Shown here: positions 1-8,423 of the stretch, in pieces
Layout of the letters: every line of letters begins with the position of its first letter
How positions within the stretch are numbered: position 1 is the first letter of the stretch
From: Litoreibacter arenae DSM 19593
GTDB taxonomy: Bacteria; Pseudomonadota; Alphaproteobacteria; Rhodobacterales; Rhodobacteraceae
Assembly (NCBI RefSeq): GCF_000442275.2
Contig: NZ_KE557306.1
Location: 1,150,959-1,214,958 of the forward strand
Reading direction: 5' to 3'
DNA length: 64,000 nucleotides
The notes under the pieces: model-generated
Database searches by the model: none
Seen by the model: only the letters and a program-made list of their open reading frames with translations
Told to the model about the DNA's origin: nothing
Made by a program: the position numbers and the translations under genes

Positions 1-161
1 CCGCGCAGCGGATAGGCGAAGTGACGCACGTGACGCTCCTCAGAGCCATCATCCCCCTGCTCCGCAATCTCCACCAAAACCAGCTTGTTTGCGGCGGGAC
101 TGCCCAATTTCAACGGCTTGCGGAACCGTGCAGCAATCGAGTTGAGCAGACGAAGGATCAC
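1..161 (-). CDS. Partial protein, possibly RraB-like (C-terminus beyond window)
   Basis: An open minus-strand frame starts at a GTG (159-161), 13 nt after the purC stop, and runs off the left edge with no stop. The visible 53 residues begin MILRLLNSIAARFRKPLKLG and continue with an AEQGDDG motif and an ERHVRHFAYPL segment. The GDD-then-aromatic pattern is reminiscent of RraB-type regulators of RNase E activity, but this is a weak impression from a fragment. Codon use and residue mix look like real coding sequence. Its position directly behind purC suggests co-transcription. Function is not established. Confidence 0.5.
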   Translation of the reverse strand, partial: MILRLLNSIAARFRKPLKLGSPAANKLVLVEIAEQGDDGSEERHVRHFAYPLR

Positions 162-174
162 GGCGCGCTATGCC

Positions 175-936
175 TCAGTTTATCAAGGTGGGCTTGCCCA
201 TGGGCGCGGTGTTTGTTGGCAGCACGCCCAGACGACGTGCGACTTCGGTGTAGGCGTCCGCGAGGTTGCCCAGATCACGGCGGAACACATCCTTGTCCAG
301 CTTCTGGCCGGTTTCCATGTCCCATAGGCGGCAACTGTCGGGGCTAATCTCGTCGGCCACGATAAGGCGCTGGAAGTCGCCGTCAAACTGGCGTCCGACC
401 TCGATCTTGAAGTCGATCAGCTTGATGCCGACGCCATACATGACGCCCGACATGAAGTCGTTGACGCGCAAGGCCAGTGCAACGATGTCATCCAGATCCT
501 GCTGGCTCGCCCAGCCAAGGGCAATGATGTATTCCTCTGGTACCAAGGGATCACCCAAAGCGTCGTCCTTATAAGAGAACTCGACGATAGGGCGCGGCAG
601 CATGGTGCCCTCTTCCATCCCCAGACGTTTCGCCATGGAGCCCGCCGCGTAGTTGCGCACAATCACTTCCAGCGGAATGATCTCGACCGCCCGGATCAAC
701 TGCTCGCGCATGTTCAGGCGCTTGATGAAATGGGTCGGCACGCCGATATGGCCGAGCCCGGTCATGAAGAACTCGCTCAGGCGGTTGTTCAGCACGCCCT
801 TGCCTTCGATAACGCCGTGCTTCTCCGCGTTATTGGCGGTGGCGTCGTCCTTGAAATACTGCACCAGGGTTCCCGGCTCCGGGCCTTCATACAGCGTTTT
901 CGCTTTGCCTTCGTAGATCTTCTTGCGGCGTGCCAT
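175..936 (-). CDS. purC: Phosphoribosylaminoimidazole-succinocarboxamide synthase
   Basis: PurC (SAICAR synthetase) joins aspartate to CAIR in an ATP-dependent cytosolic step of de novo purine synthesis. The 253-residue protein opens with [18 protein letters not shown], the typical nucleotide-binding start of the family. It contains [11 protein letters not shown] and [11 protein letters not shown], the core substrate-binding segments, and the [12 protein letters not shown] segment near the C-terminus. Length fits the family. An ATG two codons upstream (940-942) abuts the AGGAG ribosome site directly, so the second ATG at 936, about 6 nt from AGGAG, is the better start. purN and purM lie 7 kb away on the same strand. 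Confidence 0.95.
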   Translation of the reverse strand: MARRKKIYEGKAKTLYEGPEPGTLVQYFKDDATANNAEKHGVIEGKGVLNNRLSEFFMTGLGHIGVPTHFIKRLNMREQLIRAVEIIPLEVIVRNYAAGSMAKRLGMEEGTMLPRPIVEFSYKDDALGDPLVPEEYIIALGWASQQDLDDIVALALRVNDFMSGVMYGVGIKLIDFKIEVGRQFDGDFQRLIVADEISPDSCRLWDMETGQKLDKDVFRRDLGNLADAYTEVARRLGVLPTNTAPMGKPTLIN

Positions 937-1119
937 GGGCATCTCCTGTGGCGCGGCGTCCCGCGCGGGGCGGGACTCGGCGGCCCCTCGTTAGCGGAGC
1001 CTATACGGCACCCGCGCGGCTCAGACAAGCAAAGCGAGACAGGACAAATGCACGCCGCCCTTGCGCCGACCCGAAAGCATGGGCATATCAAGGGTAACAA
1101 CCATTTGCAGGAGCCCCGC

Positions 1120-1434
1120 ATGACCACCTTTGAAGACCGCGAAAATGCGTTCGAAAACAAATTCGCCCACGATGCAGAGATGCAGTTCAAGGCCGAAGCC
1201 CGCCGCAACAAACTGCTGGGACTGTGGGCTGCCGATCTGATGGGCAAATCCGACGCCGAGGCGGCCGATTACGCCAAGGAAGTGATCCGCGCAGATTTCG
1301 AAGAAGCGGGCGACGAGGACGTCTATCGCAAGGTGTCCGGCGATCTTGGCGACAAGGCCGACGAGGCGACGATCCGCGCCAAGATGAAAGAGCTGATGAC
1401 GGAAGCCAAAGCGCAACTGATGTCGGAACTTTAA
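1120..1434 (+). CDS. DUF1476 protein, zeta-type F1-ATPase inhibitor
   Basis: This 104-residue protein begins MTTFEDRENAFENKFAHDAE and contains EARRNKLLGLWAADLMG. That is very close to the Paracoccus denitrificans zeta subunit, which blocks ATP hydrolysis by F1FO-ATP synthase in alphaproteobacteria. The N-terminal inhibitory helix and the C-terminal helical bundle region (VIRADFEEAGDEDVYRKV) are both visible. A GCAGGAG ribosome site sits just upstream of the ATG at 1120. The gene is monocistronic and is followed by a clear terminator. Upstream in-frame extension to 730 overlaps purC on the other strand and is not used. Confidence 0.9.
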   Translation: MTTFEDRENAFENKFAHDAEMQFKAEARRNKLLGLWAADLMGKSDAEAADYAKEVIRADFEEAGDEDVYRKVSGDLGDKADEATIRAKMKELMTEAKAQLMSEL

Positions 1435-1460
1435 GACACCAAGGCAAATTCAATACCCGA

Positions 1461-1491
1461 AAGGCCGTCGGAACCCCTCCGGCGGCCTTTT
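1461..1491 (+). terminator. Intrinsic terminator after the zeta inhibitor gene
   Basis: A GGCCGTCGG / CCGGCGGCC stem with one G-T pair and an AACCCCT loop is followed by TTTT. It lies 26 nt after the stop codon. Confidence 0.85.
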
Positions 1492-1529
1492 GTACGCAAA
1501 CGCACTGCCTCATGATCATTATGATGATT

Positions 1530-1573
1530 ATCAATTTGATTCATGACTGCGCCCGTGTGAAGAGGCGCGATGA
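1530..1573 (+). promoter_or_regulatory. Candidate leader/operator upstream of the homocysteine methyltransferase
   Basis: The stretch has an ATCAA-T-TTGAT inverted repeat (1530-1540). A potential hairpin follows, with outer arms TCAT/ATGA and inner arms GCGCC/GGCGC around a 10 nt loop (1541-1573), 28 nt before the ATG. The sequence before it is AT-rich compared with its neighbours. It could be an operator or an RNA regulatory element for a methionine gene. I could not match it to a named riboswitch class. Confidence 0.35.
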
Positions 1574-1601
1574 CGGATTCCGCTGGACAACAGGATAACC
1601 C

Positions 1602-2615
1602 ATGACCAACACCAATGCCCTCAGCCGCCTTCTCGCAGAGCGTGACTGGATTCTCGCGGACGGGGCGACCGGCACGCAATTGTTCAACATGGGACTAAGT
1701 GCTGGTGATCCACCCGAGTTGTGGAATGTGGATCACCCCGACCGCATCCGCCGGTTGTATAGCGAAGCGGTCGACGCGGGCTCAGACTTGTTTTTGACAA
1801 ACACATTCGGCGGCAACGCGTCCCGCCTTAAGCTCCACAACGCCCAAGACCGCGTGTTTGAGCTAAACCGCGTCGCTGCCGAGATCGGTCGTGACGTGGC
1901 GGATGCCTCCGGTCGCGTGGTCGTGGTCGCAGGCTCGATGGGCCCGACAGGTGACATCATGGCCCCGATGGGCACCCTGACCCACGAGAGCGCGGTGGAG
2001 ATGTTCCACGAACAGGCCGAGGGCCTGAAAGCGGGCGGTGCGGATGTGCTCTGGTCGGAGACCATTTCCGCCCCCGAAGAATTGAAAGCAGCCTCTGAAG
2101 CCGCCAAGCTTGCGGGTATGCCGTGGTGCGGCACCATGAGTTTCGACACCGCCGGTCGCACGATGATGGGCCTGACCTCTGCCGGACTGGCAAAACTTGC
2201 AGACCGTTTGCCGCAAAAGCCGCTGGCGTTCGGCGCTAATTGCGGGGTCGGCTCGTCCGACCTGCTGCGTACTGTTCTGGGGTTCAGCGACAGCGACCTG
2301 GCCGTTATCGCCAAGGGAAACGCGGGTATTCCCAAATTCCACGACGGACATATCCATTACGACGGCACGCCCGAACTGATGGCCGATTACGCCTGTCTTG
2401 CCCGCGACTGCGGCGCGACAATTATCGGGGGGTGTTGCGGGACAACGCCAAAGCATCTGCGGACAATGCGAGCCGCGCTGGAGTCCCGCCCCCGTGGGCC
2501 ACGCCCGACGCTGGAGCAGATCACCGAAGCGCTTGGTGGTTTCTCATCCGAAAGCGATGGCACCGATGGCGCTGGCCCCGCCGCGCGGGTCACCCGCCGT
2601 CGCGCGCGCAGCTAA
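1602..2615 (+). CDS. bmt: Zinc-dependent homocysteine S-methyltransferase (Bmt-like)
   Basis: The 337-residue protein is a Pfam S-methyl_trans barrel. It carries the N-terminal DGATGT motif (residues 20-25) and the three zinc/thiolate cysteines, Cys214 in GANCG and Cys278-Cys279 in GGCCGT. It transfers a methyl group to homocysteine to make methionine. Automatic annotation in Rhodobacterales is often betaine-homocysteine methyltransferase. The nearby stand-alone B12-binding protein (3887-4591) makes it equally likely to be the homocysteine half of a split methionine synthase. The C-terminal ~40 residues are low-complexity and Arg-rich. It converges on the radical-SAM gene with a 10 nt gap. 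Confidence 0.85.
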   Translation: MTNTNALSRLLAERDWILADGATGTQLFNMGLSAGDPPELWNVDHPDRIRRLYSEAVDAGSDLFLTNTFGGNASRLKLHNAQDRVFELNRVAAEIGRDVADASGRVVVVAGSMGPTGDIMAPMGTLTHESAVEMFHEQAEGLKAGGADVLWSETISAPEELKAASEAAKLAGMPWCGTMSFDTAGRTMMGLTSAGLAKLADRLPQKPLAFGANCGVGSSDLLRTVLGFSDSDLAVIAKGNAGIPKFHDGHIHYDGTPELMADYACLARDCGATIIGGCCGTTPKHLRTMRAALESRPRGPRPTLEQITEALGGFSSESDGTDGAGPAARVTRRRARS

Positions 2616-2625
2616 GACGCGCGTC

Positions 2626-3729
2626 TCAGAAGAGGCTAAGCTGGTCGCCTGCCTGTGCGGGCACCGTGAACAAATCCGTCCGAAGGCTGGGAAGATGCTC
2701 TGTCAGTCCGAATCTCTTGCAAGCTGCCTCAAAGCGACGTCGCATCAAGTCGGCATGAACCCCCTCCCCCCGCATGCGATGGCCGAAACGCGGGTCGTAG
2801 TCGCGCCCGCCATGCATTTGCCTCACACGGCCCATCACCTTTTCGGCACTGCCCGGCACTTCACGCGCAAGCCAGTCCTGAAAAAGCTCCGACACCTCGC
2901 GCGGCAGGCGCAGGCTGATCGTGCTGGCCCCAACCGCGCCAGCATTGCGGGCTTGCTGCAAGATGGCCTCCAACTCATGATCGGTGAGGCCCGGTATCAT
3001 CGGCGAGGCGCTGACCCGCACGGGGATACCGGCCTCGGCCAGCCGCTCGATCGTCTTGAGGCGCCGCGCGGGCGACGGGACACGCGGCTCCATCTGCCGC
3101 GACAGTTTCGCGTCCAGTGTGGTCACGGAAACCGCGAGGGAGGCGAGCTTTGCCGCCGCCATCTCGCCCAGAATGTCGATGTCACGCTCGATCAAGCTGC
3201 CTTTGGTCACGATGGCGACTGGATGGCGAAACCTCTGCAACACCGCCAACACAGCGCGCATGATGCGCCGGTCTTTCTCGATGGGCTGGTAGGCGTCGGT
3301 GTTGGTGCCGATTGCCAACACCTGTGCGCGGTAGCTCGGGCGGCGCAATTCCCGCTCCAGCGCCTCTGCCGCGTTGGGTCGTGCAATCAGTCGCGTCTCG
3401 AAGTCCAGGCCCGGCGACAGCCCCAGATAGGCGTGGCTGGGGCGCGCGAAGCAGTAGATGCAGCCGTGTTCACATCCGCGATACGGGTTGAGCGACCGGT
3501 CAAAGGATATGTCCGGCGACGTGTTGCGCGTGACCACCTTGGTAATCGTTTCGCAAGCGACCTGCGTGCGGCGCAGCGGCACCTCGTCGTCAGGGATGCC
3601 CCAGCCATCGTCGACCACCTCGCGGGCGACGGCCTCAAAGCGGCCCACCTTGTTTTCAGACGCGCCACGCCCCCTTACCCGGCCGGTCAGGCGCTCCGAT
3701 CCCTTTGCAGTTGCGGCATTTTTCTCCAT
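2626..3729 (-). CDS. PA0069-family radical SAM protein (SPL-like), probably SOS-induced
   Basis: The 367-residue protein has the radical-SAM cluster motif Cys86-x3-Cys90-x2-Cys93 (RGCEHGCIYC), followed by FARPSHAYLGLSPGLDFE, typical of the family annotated as PA0069 or DNA repair photolyase/SPL-like. It should bind a [4Fe-4S] cluster and cleave S-adenosylmethionine; the substrate is unknown. I chose the ATG at 3729 because a perfect alphaproteobacterial LexA box lies 13 nt upstream (3742-3756). A longer frame to 3798 would place that box inside the gene. SOS control fits a role in DNA damage repair or tolerance. Confidence 0.85.
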   Translation of the reverse strand: MEKNAATAKGSERLTGRVRGRGASENKVGRFEAVAREVVDDGWGIPDDEVPLRRTQVACETITKVVTRNTSPDISFDRSLNPYRGCEHGCIYCFARPSHAYLGLSPGLDFETRLIARPNAAEALERELRRPSYRAQVLAIGTNTDAYQPIEKDRRIMRAVLAVLQRFRHPVAIVTKGSLIERDIDILGEMAAAKLASLAVSVTTLDAKLSRQMEPRVPSPARRLKTIERLAEAGIPVRVSASPMIPGLTDHELEAILQQARNAGAVGASTISLRLPREVSELFQDWLAREVPGSAEKVMGRVRQMHGGRDYDPRFGHRMRGEGVHADLMRRRFEAACKRFGLTEHLPSLRTDLFTVPAQAGDQLSLF

Positions 3730-3741
3730 CGCCTCAAAATG

Positions 3742-3756
3742 GAACACAACAAGAAC
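3742..3756 (-). promoter_or_regulatory. LexA (SOS) box upstream of the radical SAM gene
   Basis: On the plus strand this reads GAAC-ACAACAA-GAAC; on the gene strand it is GTTC-N7-GTTC. That is the direct-repeat LexA operator known from Rhodobacter and other alphaproteobacteria, with both half-sites perfect. It is 13 nt before the chosen ATG, where a repressor would block transcription. Confidence 0.75.
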
Positions 3757-3886
3757 ATTTGCAAGCTCAAGTCGGTGCCAGCCGACGCTATGTCGCAAAT
3801 CGTCGCGCCTTTCGCGGCCTCGAAGCGCATCACAATATCAACGCATGATCACGTCGCAGCCGCGCGTGCTGAGGAGTTTTAAGCCC

Positions 3887-4591
<705 letters not shown>

Positions 4592-4683
4592 CGGGCTCGG
4601 ACCGGGAGGTCGGCTTGCGGCTTGACCTCCCTGCCCCTGCAACCCACTTTGAACAGTGGTTCCCTGTTTTCGGAGTTCTGTTC

Positions 4684-4875
4684 ATGCCCCTCACGCGCCT
4701 TGCGTTAATATTGTGCTATGTCCTTGTCGCCGCAGGGATAACGGTGTTCCTGTTCGCACAAATGCAGCCGCAGGGTCAGGCGGCGCAGTCCATTCCGGCA
4801 ATCTTACCCGTGGCGATGATCGCAGGCCTGATCATTCGCGCGCTACACAAGAGGCTCGACCGTGACGACACCTGA
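4684..4875 (+). CDS. Small two-helix membrane protein
   Basis: The 63-residue protein begins MPLTRLALILCYVLVAAGIT and has two predicted membrane helices (about residues 5-25 and 37-52) ending in a basic/acidic tail RALHKRLDRDDT. It overlaps the GTG start of the DUF1638 gene by 14 nt, which suggests translational coupling and co-transcription with the corrinoid and DUF1638 genes. A TTG at 4615 would add an unlikely extension. I do not recognise a family. Its conserved-looking placement inside a cobalamin locus is its only functional clue. Confidence 0.6.
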   Translation: MPLTRLALILCYVLVAAGITVFLFAQMQPQGQAAQSIPAILPVAMIAGLIIRALHKRLDRDDT

Positions 4876-5494
4876 CGACGCCACATTGCGCGATGAAGGC
4901 TTGGCGCCCTCCGGTTCGGGGCGGGTGCTGCTGCTGGCATGTGGCGCTCTGGCCCGCGAAATTCTGGCGTTGAAGGCGCAGAACGGCTGGGACCACATGA
5001 CGCTCGCCTGCCTGCCCGCCATCCTGCACAACACCCCTGACAAGATCGTGCCAGCGGTGCGGGACGCCGTTGCCAAGCACCGCGCGGATTTCGACAAGAT
5101 ATTTGTCGTCTACGCCGATTGCGGCACCGGCGGGATGCTGAAAGCAGCCTGTGACGAGATGGGCGTCGAGATGGTCGAAGGCCCGCATTGCTATAGCTTC
5201 TACGAAGGCAACGCGGCATTCGAGACCCGTGACGAGGTGACGGCGTTCTACCTAACGGATTTCCTTGCCCGCCAGTTCGACGCTTTCGTAACCAAACCGC
5301 TGGGTTTGGACCGGCATCCGGAATTGAAAGATATCTATTTCGGCAATTACGAAAAGCTGGTCTATCAGGCCCAAAGTCGAGACCCCACCTTGGAAGAGAA
5401 GGCGAAGGCCTGCGCCGCATTCCTAGGGCTGGACTACGAGTACCGCTTCACCGGCTATGGCGATCTGGAAACCACGCTGGCGGCTCAAGCATAG
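4862..5494 (+). CDS. DUF1638 domain protein
   Basis: The 210-residue cytosolic protein starts at a GTG and carries an LLACGALAREILAL segment, the conserved YADCGTGGML motif (about residues 78-87) and EGPHCYSFYEG. These Cys/Gly motifs are the hallmarks of DUF1638. Members are often found beside corrinoid proteins of methanogens and alphaproteobacteria. From memory, mutant fitness data in a Phaeobacter strain linked such a protein to methionine synthesis with a multi-protein MetH. A role in cobalamin loading or methyl transfer is inference. It converges on sufE across two short palindromes. Confidence 0.85.
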   Translation: MTTPDDATLRDEGLAPSGSGRVLLLACGALAREILALKAQNGWDHMTLACLPAILHNTPDKIVPAVRDAVAKHRADFDKIFVVYADCGTGGMLKAACDEMGVEMVEGPHCYSFYEGNAAFETRDEVTAFYLTDFLARQFDAFVTKPLGLDRHPELKDIYFGNYEKLVYQAQSRDPTLEEKAKACAAFLGLDYEYRFTGYGDLETTLAAQA

Positions 5495-5495
5495 T

Positions 5496-5541
5496 CAAGT
5501 TTTCGACGAAAACTTGGTTCCAATTCTTCCTCGAAGAATTG
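5496..5541. repeat. Twin 21-bp palindromes between convergent genes
   Basis: Two near-perfect inverted repeats lie 4 nt apart: 5496-5516 (arms CAAGTTTTCG / CGAAAACTTG) and 5521-5541 (arms CAATTCTTC / GAAGAATTG). They fill the 51 nt gap between the stops of the DUF1638 and sufE genes. They may act as a bidirectional terminator or be copies of a dispersed palindromic element. Confidence 0.8.
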
Positions 5542-5545
5542 CCGT

Positions 5546-5953
5546 CTACGCTGACGCCGCGACGTTGCGAATCCGCTCCACCATGGCCCGCACACCGTTC
5601 GAGCGTTGCGCAGACAAGTGTTCGTCCAAGCCCAGACGCCCAAGCTCGTGCGCGGCGTCCACCTTTTCCACATCGGCCACGGGCAGACCTGAATACAAAC
5701 CCCTGAGCACCGCGATCAGCCCGCGCACGATCATGGCGTCGCTGTCGCCGTCAAATGTGAAGATTCCATCCGCGATGCGGGGATGCAGCCACACCTGACT
5801 CGCACAACCGTCAACCTTGGTGGCAGGGACTTTCAGCGCATCGTCCAGCGGCTCCATCGCCTTGCCCATGTCGATGACATGGCGGTAGCGGTCCTCCCAA
5901 TCGTCAAGAAACTCGAAGGTCTCCACGATGTCCTCGAACGCCTCTTGTGCCAT
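5546..5953 (-). CDS. sufE: SufE cysteine desulfuration protein
   Basis: The 135-residue protein has the SufE fold signature, with the sulfur-accepting Cys50 in KVDGCASQVWL. It also has the EDRYRHVIDMGKAMEPL start and the C-terminal LGLDEHLSAQRSNGVRAM segment. SufE takes persulfide from the SufS desulfurase for Fe-S cluster assembly in the cytosol. Start at 5953 (MAQEAFEDIVETF) matches the family; a 27-residue upstream extension is unlikely. It stands alone, away from a suf operon. Confidence 0.92.
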   Translation of the reverse strand: MAQEAFEDIVETFEFLDDWEDRYRHVIDMGKAMEPLDDALKVPATKVDGCASQVWLHPRIADGIFTFDGDSDAMIVRGLIAVLRGLYSGLPVADVEKVDAAHELGRLGLDEHLSAQRSNGVRAMVERIRNVAASA

Positions 5954-6090
5954 GCTTGTCTGCCCTTCCGTCCAGTCCTGTGCAGGAGTTAACCCGCAGG
6001 CTTGCCAGCGTCCAGTGCAGGCCGCACTTTTCAAGTCGGTCCGGTTGCGCTACTCCAAGGAGAAACAACGCGTTGGCGGGGACACGAGCA

Positions 6091-6549
6091 ATGACACGCA
6101 CCATTTTGGCAATTCTGGCGATCACACTGACGGTATCGGCGTGCGGACGCATCCGCGACTCGCGCATCAACCCGTTCAACTGGTTCGGCCGCGACCGTGC
6201 CGAAACGGTGGTCGTCGCTGACGAAGCCCTGGCCCGCGACCCACGGCCCTTCGTCTCGCAGGTGCTGTCACTCCAGGTGGAGCCGACACCTGAAGGTGCG
6301 ATCATCCGCGCGGTCGGCTTGCCGCCATTGCAAGGATATTGGAATGCGGCGCTGGTCGAGGTAGACCGCGACAACCCCACGACCCTGACTTACGAATTCC
6401 GCGTCTTGCCGCCGCTGTCGCAGACACGCCAAGGCACGCAACGCTCGCGCGAGATTTTCGTCGCGCGCGCGGTGTCGTCCAGCAGACTGACGCAAGTGCG
6501 GACCATCACGGTAATCGGCCAAGGCAACCGCCGTGCCGTCCGACGTTAA
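6091..6549 (+). CDS. Predicted lipoprotein of unknown function
   Basis: The 152-residue protein has a lipoprotein signal peptide, MTRTILAILAITLTVSAC, with the lipobox Cys at residue 18. Then come a basic RIRDSRINPFNWFGRDR region and a compact beta-rich domain (SLQVEPTPEGAIIRAVGLPP, RVLPPLSQTRQGTQ). It probably sits in the periplasm attached to a membrane. The family appears typical of Rhodobacterales, but I cannot name a function. Longer frames upstream run back over the sufE start. It converges on rnd with a 9 nt gap. Confidence 0.75.
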   Translation: MTRTILAILAITLTVSACGRIRDSRINPFNWFGRDRAETVVVADEALARDPRPFVSQVLSLQVEPTPEGAIIRAVGLPPLQGYWNAALVEVDRDNPTTLTYEFRVLPPLSQTRQGTQRSREIFVARAVSSSRLTQVRTITVIGQGNRRAVRR

Positions 6550-6558
6550 GAACGGACG

Positions 6559-7731
6559 TTAAAGCTCTATAATTGTTACCGAAGTTCCAGTGCAGGACAG
6601 CGCAAGTTCGCCGTCACACAGGCGCAACGCATATTGTCCGAAGACCTCGGCACGCCACCCCCTGAGCGCCAAGCCGTCGCGCTCGCCCAAAGCGATATCA
6701 TCCAGATCCGATGCCGTGGCGATCAGTTTTTGCGCGATACCGACCTCCTCCGCCTTGGCTTTCAACATCACCCGAAGCAAGTCGGCCAAAGCCGAATTCA
6801 TGTTCGAGCGGTCTCGCGCGGGCGGCGGCTTCGGCATTTCCTCGGGCGGGCATGCCACCCCATCAGCTATGGCCTTCAGTATCCCCTCGGCAATCGGCCC
6901 CTTGCGTGCATCGCGCAGCAGCAACCGTGATTTTCCGAGATCGCGTTCATCCTTCGGCTTGGTGGACGCCAGTTCCAGCAGCGCATCGTCCTTGTATACG
7001 CGGCTGCGTGGAATATTCCGCTCCTTGGCATAAATCTCGCGGAACTTGGCAAGCTCCCGAACGATCGCAAGGAACTTGGGCGCGTTCGAGCGCACCTTGA
7101 CCCGTCGCCAAGCGTCGTCAGGATCGACTACATAGGTTTCAGGGGCGGTCAGAACTGCCATCTCCTCCTCCACCCACGCCTTGCGACCGGTACGCTCCAG
7201 CCGCTTGGAGAGATATTCGTAGATATCGCGCAGATGGGTCACGTCCGCCAGCGCGTATAGCTTCTGCGCATCGCTGAGGGGGCGGCGCGACCAATCCGTG
7301 AAGCGCGACGATTTGTCGACCGAGGCCTTGGCGATCTTACGCACCAGCGTCTCGTAGCCCACCTGCTCGCCGAAGTCGCAGACCATGGCAGCCACTTGCG
7401 TGTCGAACAGCGGCTTGGGTATCACCCCGCCCTCGACATAAAATATCTCCAGATCCTGCCGCGCGGCGTGAAAGACCTTCACCACATTCGGATCGCGGAA
7501 AAGCTCGTAGAGCGGATCGAGCGACATATCAGAACCGACGATAGGATCGACGAGCACCGCGTCGTTTCGATCATCGCCGGGGATCGCCAACTGGATCAGG
7601 CACAACTTCGCGTAATAGGTGCGTTCGCGCAAAAATTCAGTGTCTACAGTTATATACGGGGCGTTCTTCGCTCGTTCACAGTAGGCGGCCAGATCTTCGG
7701 TGCTGGTGATGGTAATAATGTTTGATGGCAT
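6559..7731 (-). CDS. rnd: Ribonuclease D
   Basis: The 390-residue protein has a DEDD-type 3'-5' exonuclease domain with the acidic motifs VDTEFLRERTY (Exo I), HAARQDLEI (Exo II) and YALADVTHLRDIYEYL (Exo III), followed by an HRDC domain (about residues 210-290, AIVRELAKFREIYAKERNIPRSRV). It trims the 3' ends of tRNA and other structured RNAs. Length and order match bacterial RNase D. A short gap separates it from purN, which is on the same strand upstream. Confidence 0.94.
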   Translation of the reverse strand: MPSNIITITSTEDLAAYCERAKNAPYITVDTEFLRERTYYAKLCLIQLAIPGDDRNDAVLVDPIVGSDMSLDPLYELFRDPNVVKVFHAARQDLEIFYVEGGVIPKPLFDTQVAAMVCDFGEQVGYETLVRKIAKASVDKSSRFTDWSRRPLSDAQKLYALADVTHLRDIYEYLSKRLERTGRKAWVEEEMAVLTAPETYVVDPDDAWRRVKVRSNAPKFLAIVRELAKFREIYAKERNIPRSRVYKDDALLELASTKPKDERDLGKSRLLLRDARKGPIAEGILKAIADGVACPPEEMPKPPPARDRSNMNSALADLLRVMLKAKAEEVGIAQKLIATASDLDDIALGERDGLALRGWRAEVFGQYALRLCDGELALSCTGTSVTIIEL

Positions 7732-7832
7732 GTGGACTCTTCGCGTCGTTTCTTGTTGTTCTTAGCTCTTTTTAGACCGCTTTCGTGAGTATTACGTTAC
7801 GGCATCCGGCAATCAAGGCGGAAGCGCGGATG

Positions 7833-8423
7833 TCAGCTCATCTCCAGCAGCCCCGTTTCGCCGTCAACGAAACGCCGCAAGACGGCAGGGTAGAGACGAT
7901 GTTCCTGGATCAAAACCTTGGCTGCAAGCGTTTCTGGTGTCTCTCCCGATGCGATGCTCACCCGCGCCCGGCCCAGAATTGGCCCGTCGTCAAGCTCCGG
8001 CGTGACCACATGAACCGAGCAGCCCGCCTCGCGGTCGCCCGCCTCCAGCGCCCACGCATGGGTGTTGAGGCCCTTGTATTTTGGCAGAAGTGACGGGTGG
8101 ATGTTGAGCATCCGGCCCGCGTAGCGTTCCACGAAACCTGCAGTCAAAACACGCATGAACCCCGCGAGACAGACAATATCGGGCCGGGCAGCATCCAGCA
8201 ACATCGCCAGTTCGGCCTCGAAGGCCGCGCGGTCACTGCCGAAAGGACGGTGATCGACCGAAGCGGTTGGAATACCACGCGCCGCGGCGCGTTCCAAACC
8301 CTTGGCCGCAGGGTCATTGGACAAAACAAACACCGGTCGCGCGGGGTGATCCCCCACCATGCTGTCGCACAGCGCGATCATGTTGGACCCGCCACCCGAA
8401 ACCAGAATGGCGACTCTCTTCAA
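7833..8423 (-). CDS. purN: Phosphoribosylglycinamide formyltransferase
   Basis: The 196-residue protein transfers a formyl group from 10-formyl-THF to GAR in purine synthesis. It begins [17 protein letters not shown] (the phosphate-binding loop). It carries the catalytic region [30 protein letters not shown] with the Asn-His pair, then [16 protein letters not shown] with the catalytic Asp. The start codon overlaps the end of purM by 4 nt, so the two are translationally coupled. Confidence 0.95.
   Translation of the reverse strand: MKRVAILVSGGGSNMIALCDSMVGDHPARPVFVLSNDPAAKGLERAAARGIPTASVDHRPFGSDRAAFEAELAMLLDAARPDIVCLAGFMRVLTAGFVERYAGRMLNIHPSLLPKYKGLNTHAWALEAGDREAGCSVHVVTPELDDGPILGRARVSIASGETPETLAAKVLIQEHRLYPAVLRRFVDGETGLLEMS

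Noticed and set aside
2398-3882. 494-codon open frame on the plus strand
   Set aside because: It is antisense to the radical SAM gene, which has a clear CxxxCxxC motif and a LexA box. The frame's protein has no recognisable motif and runs over other genes.
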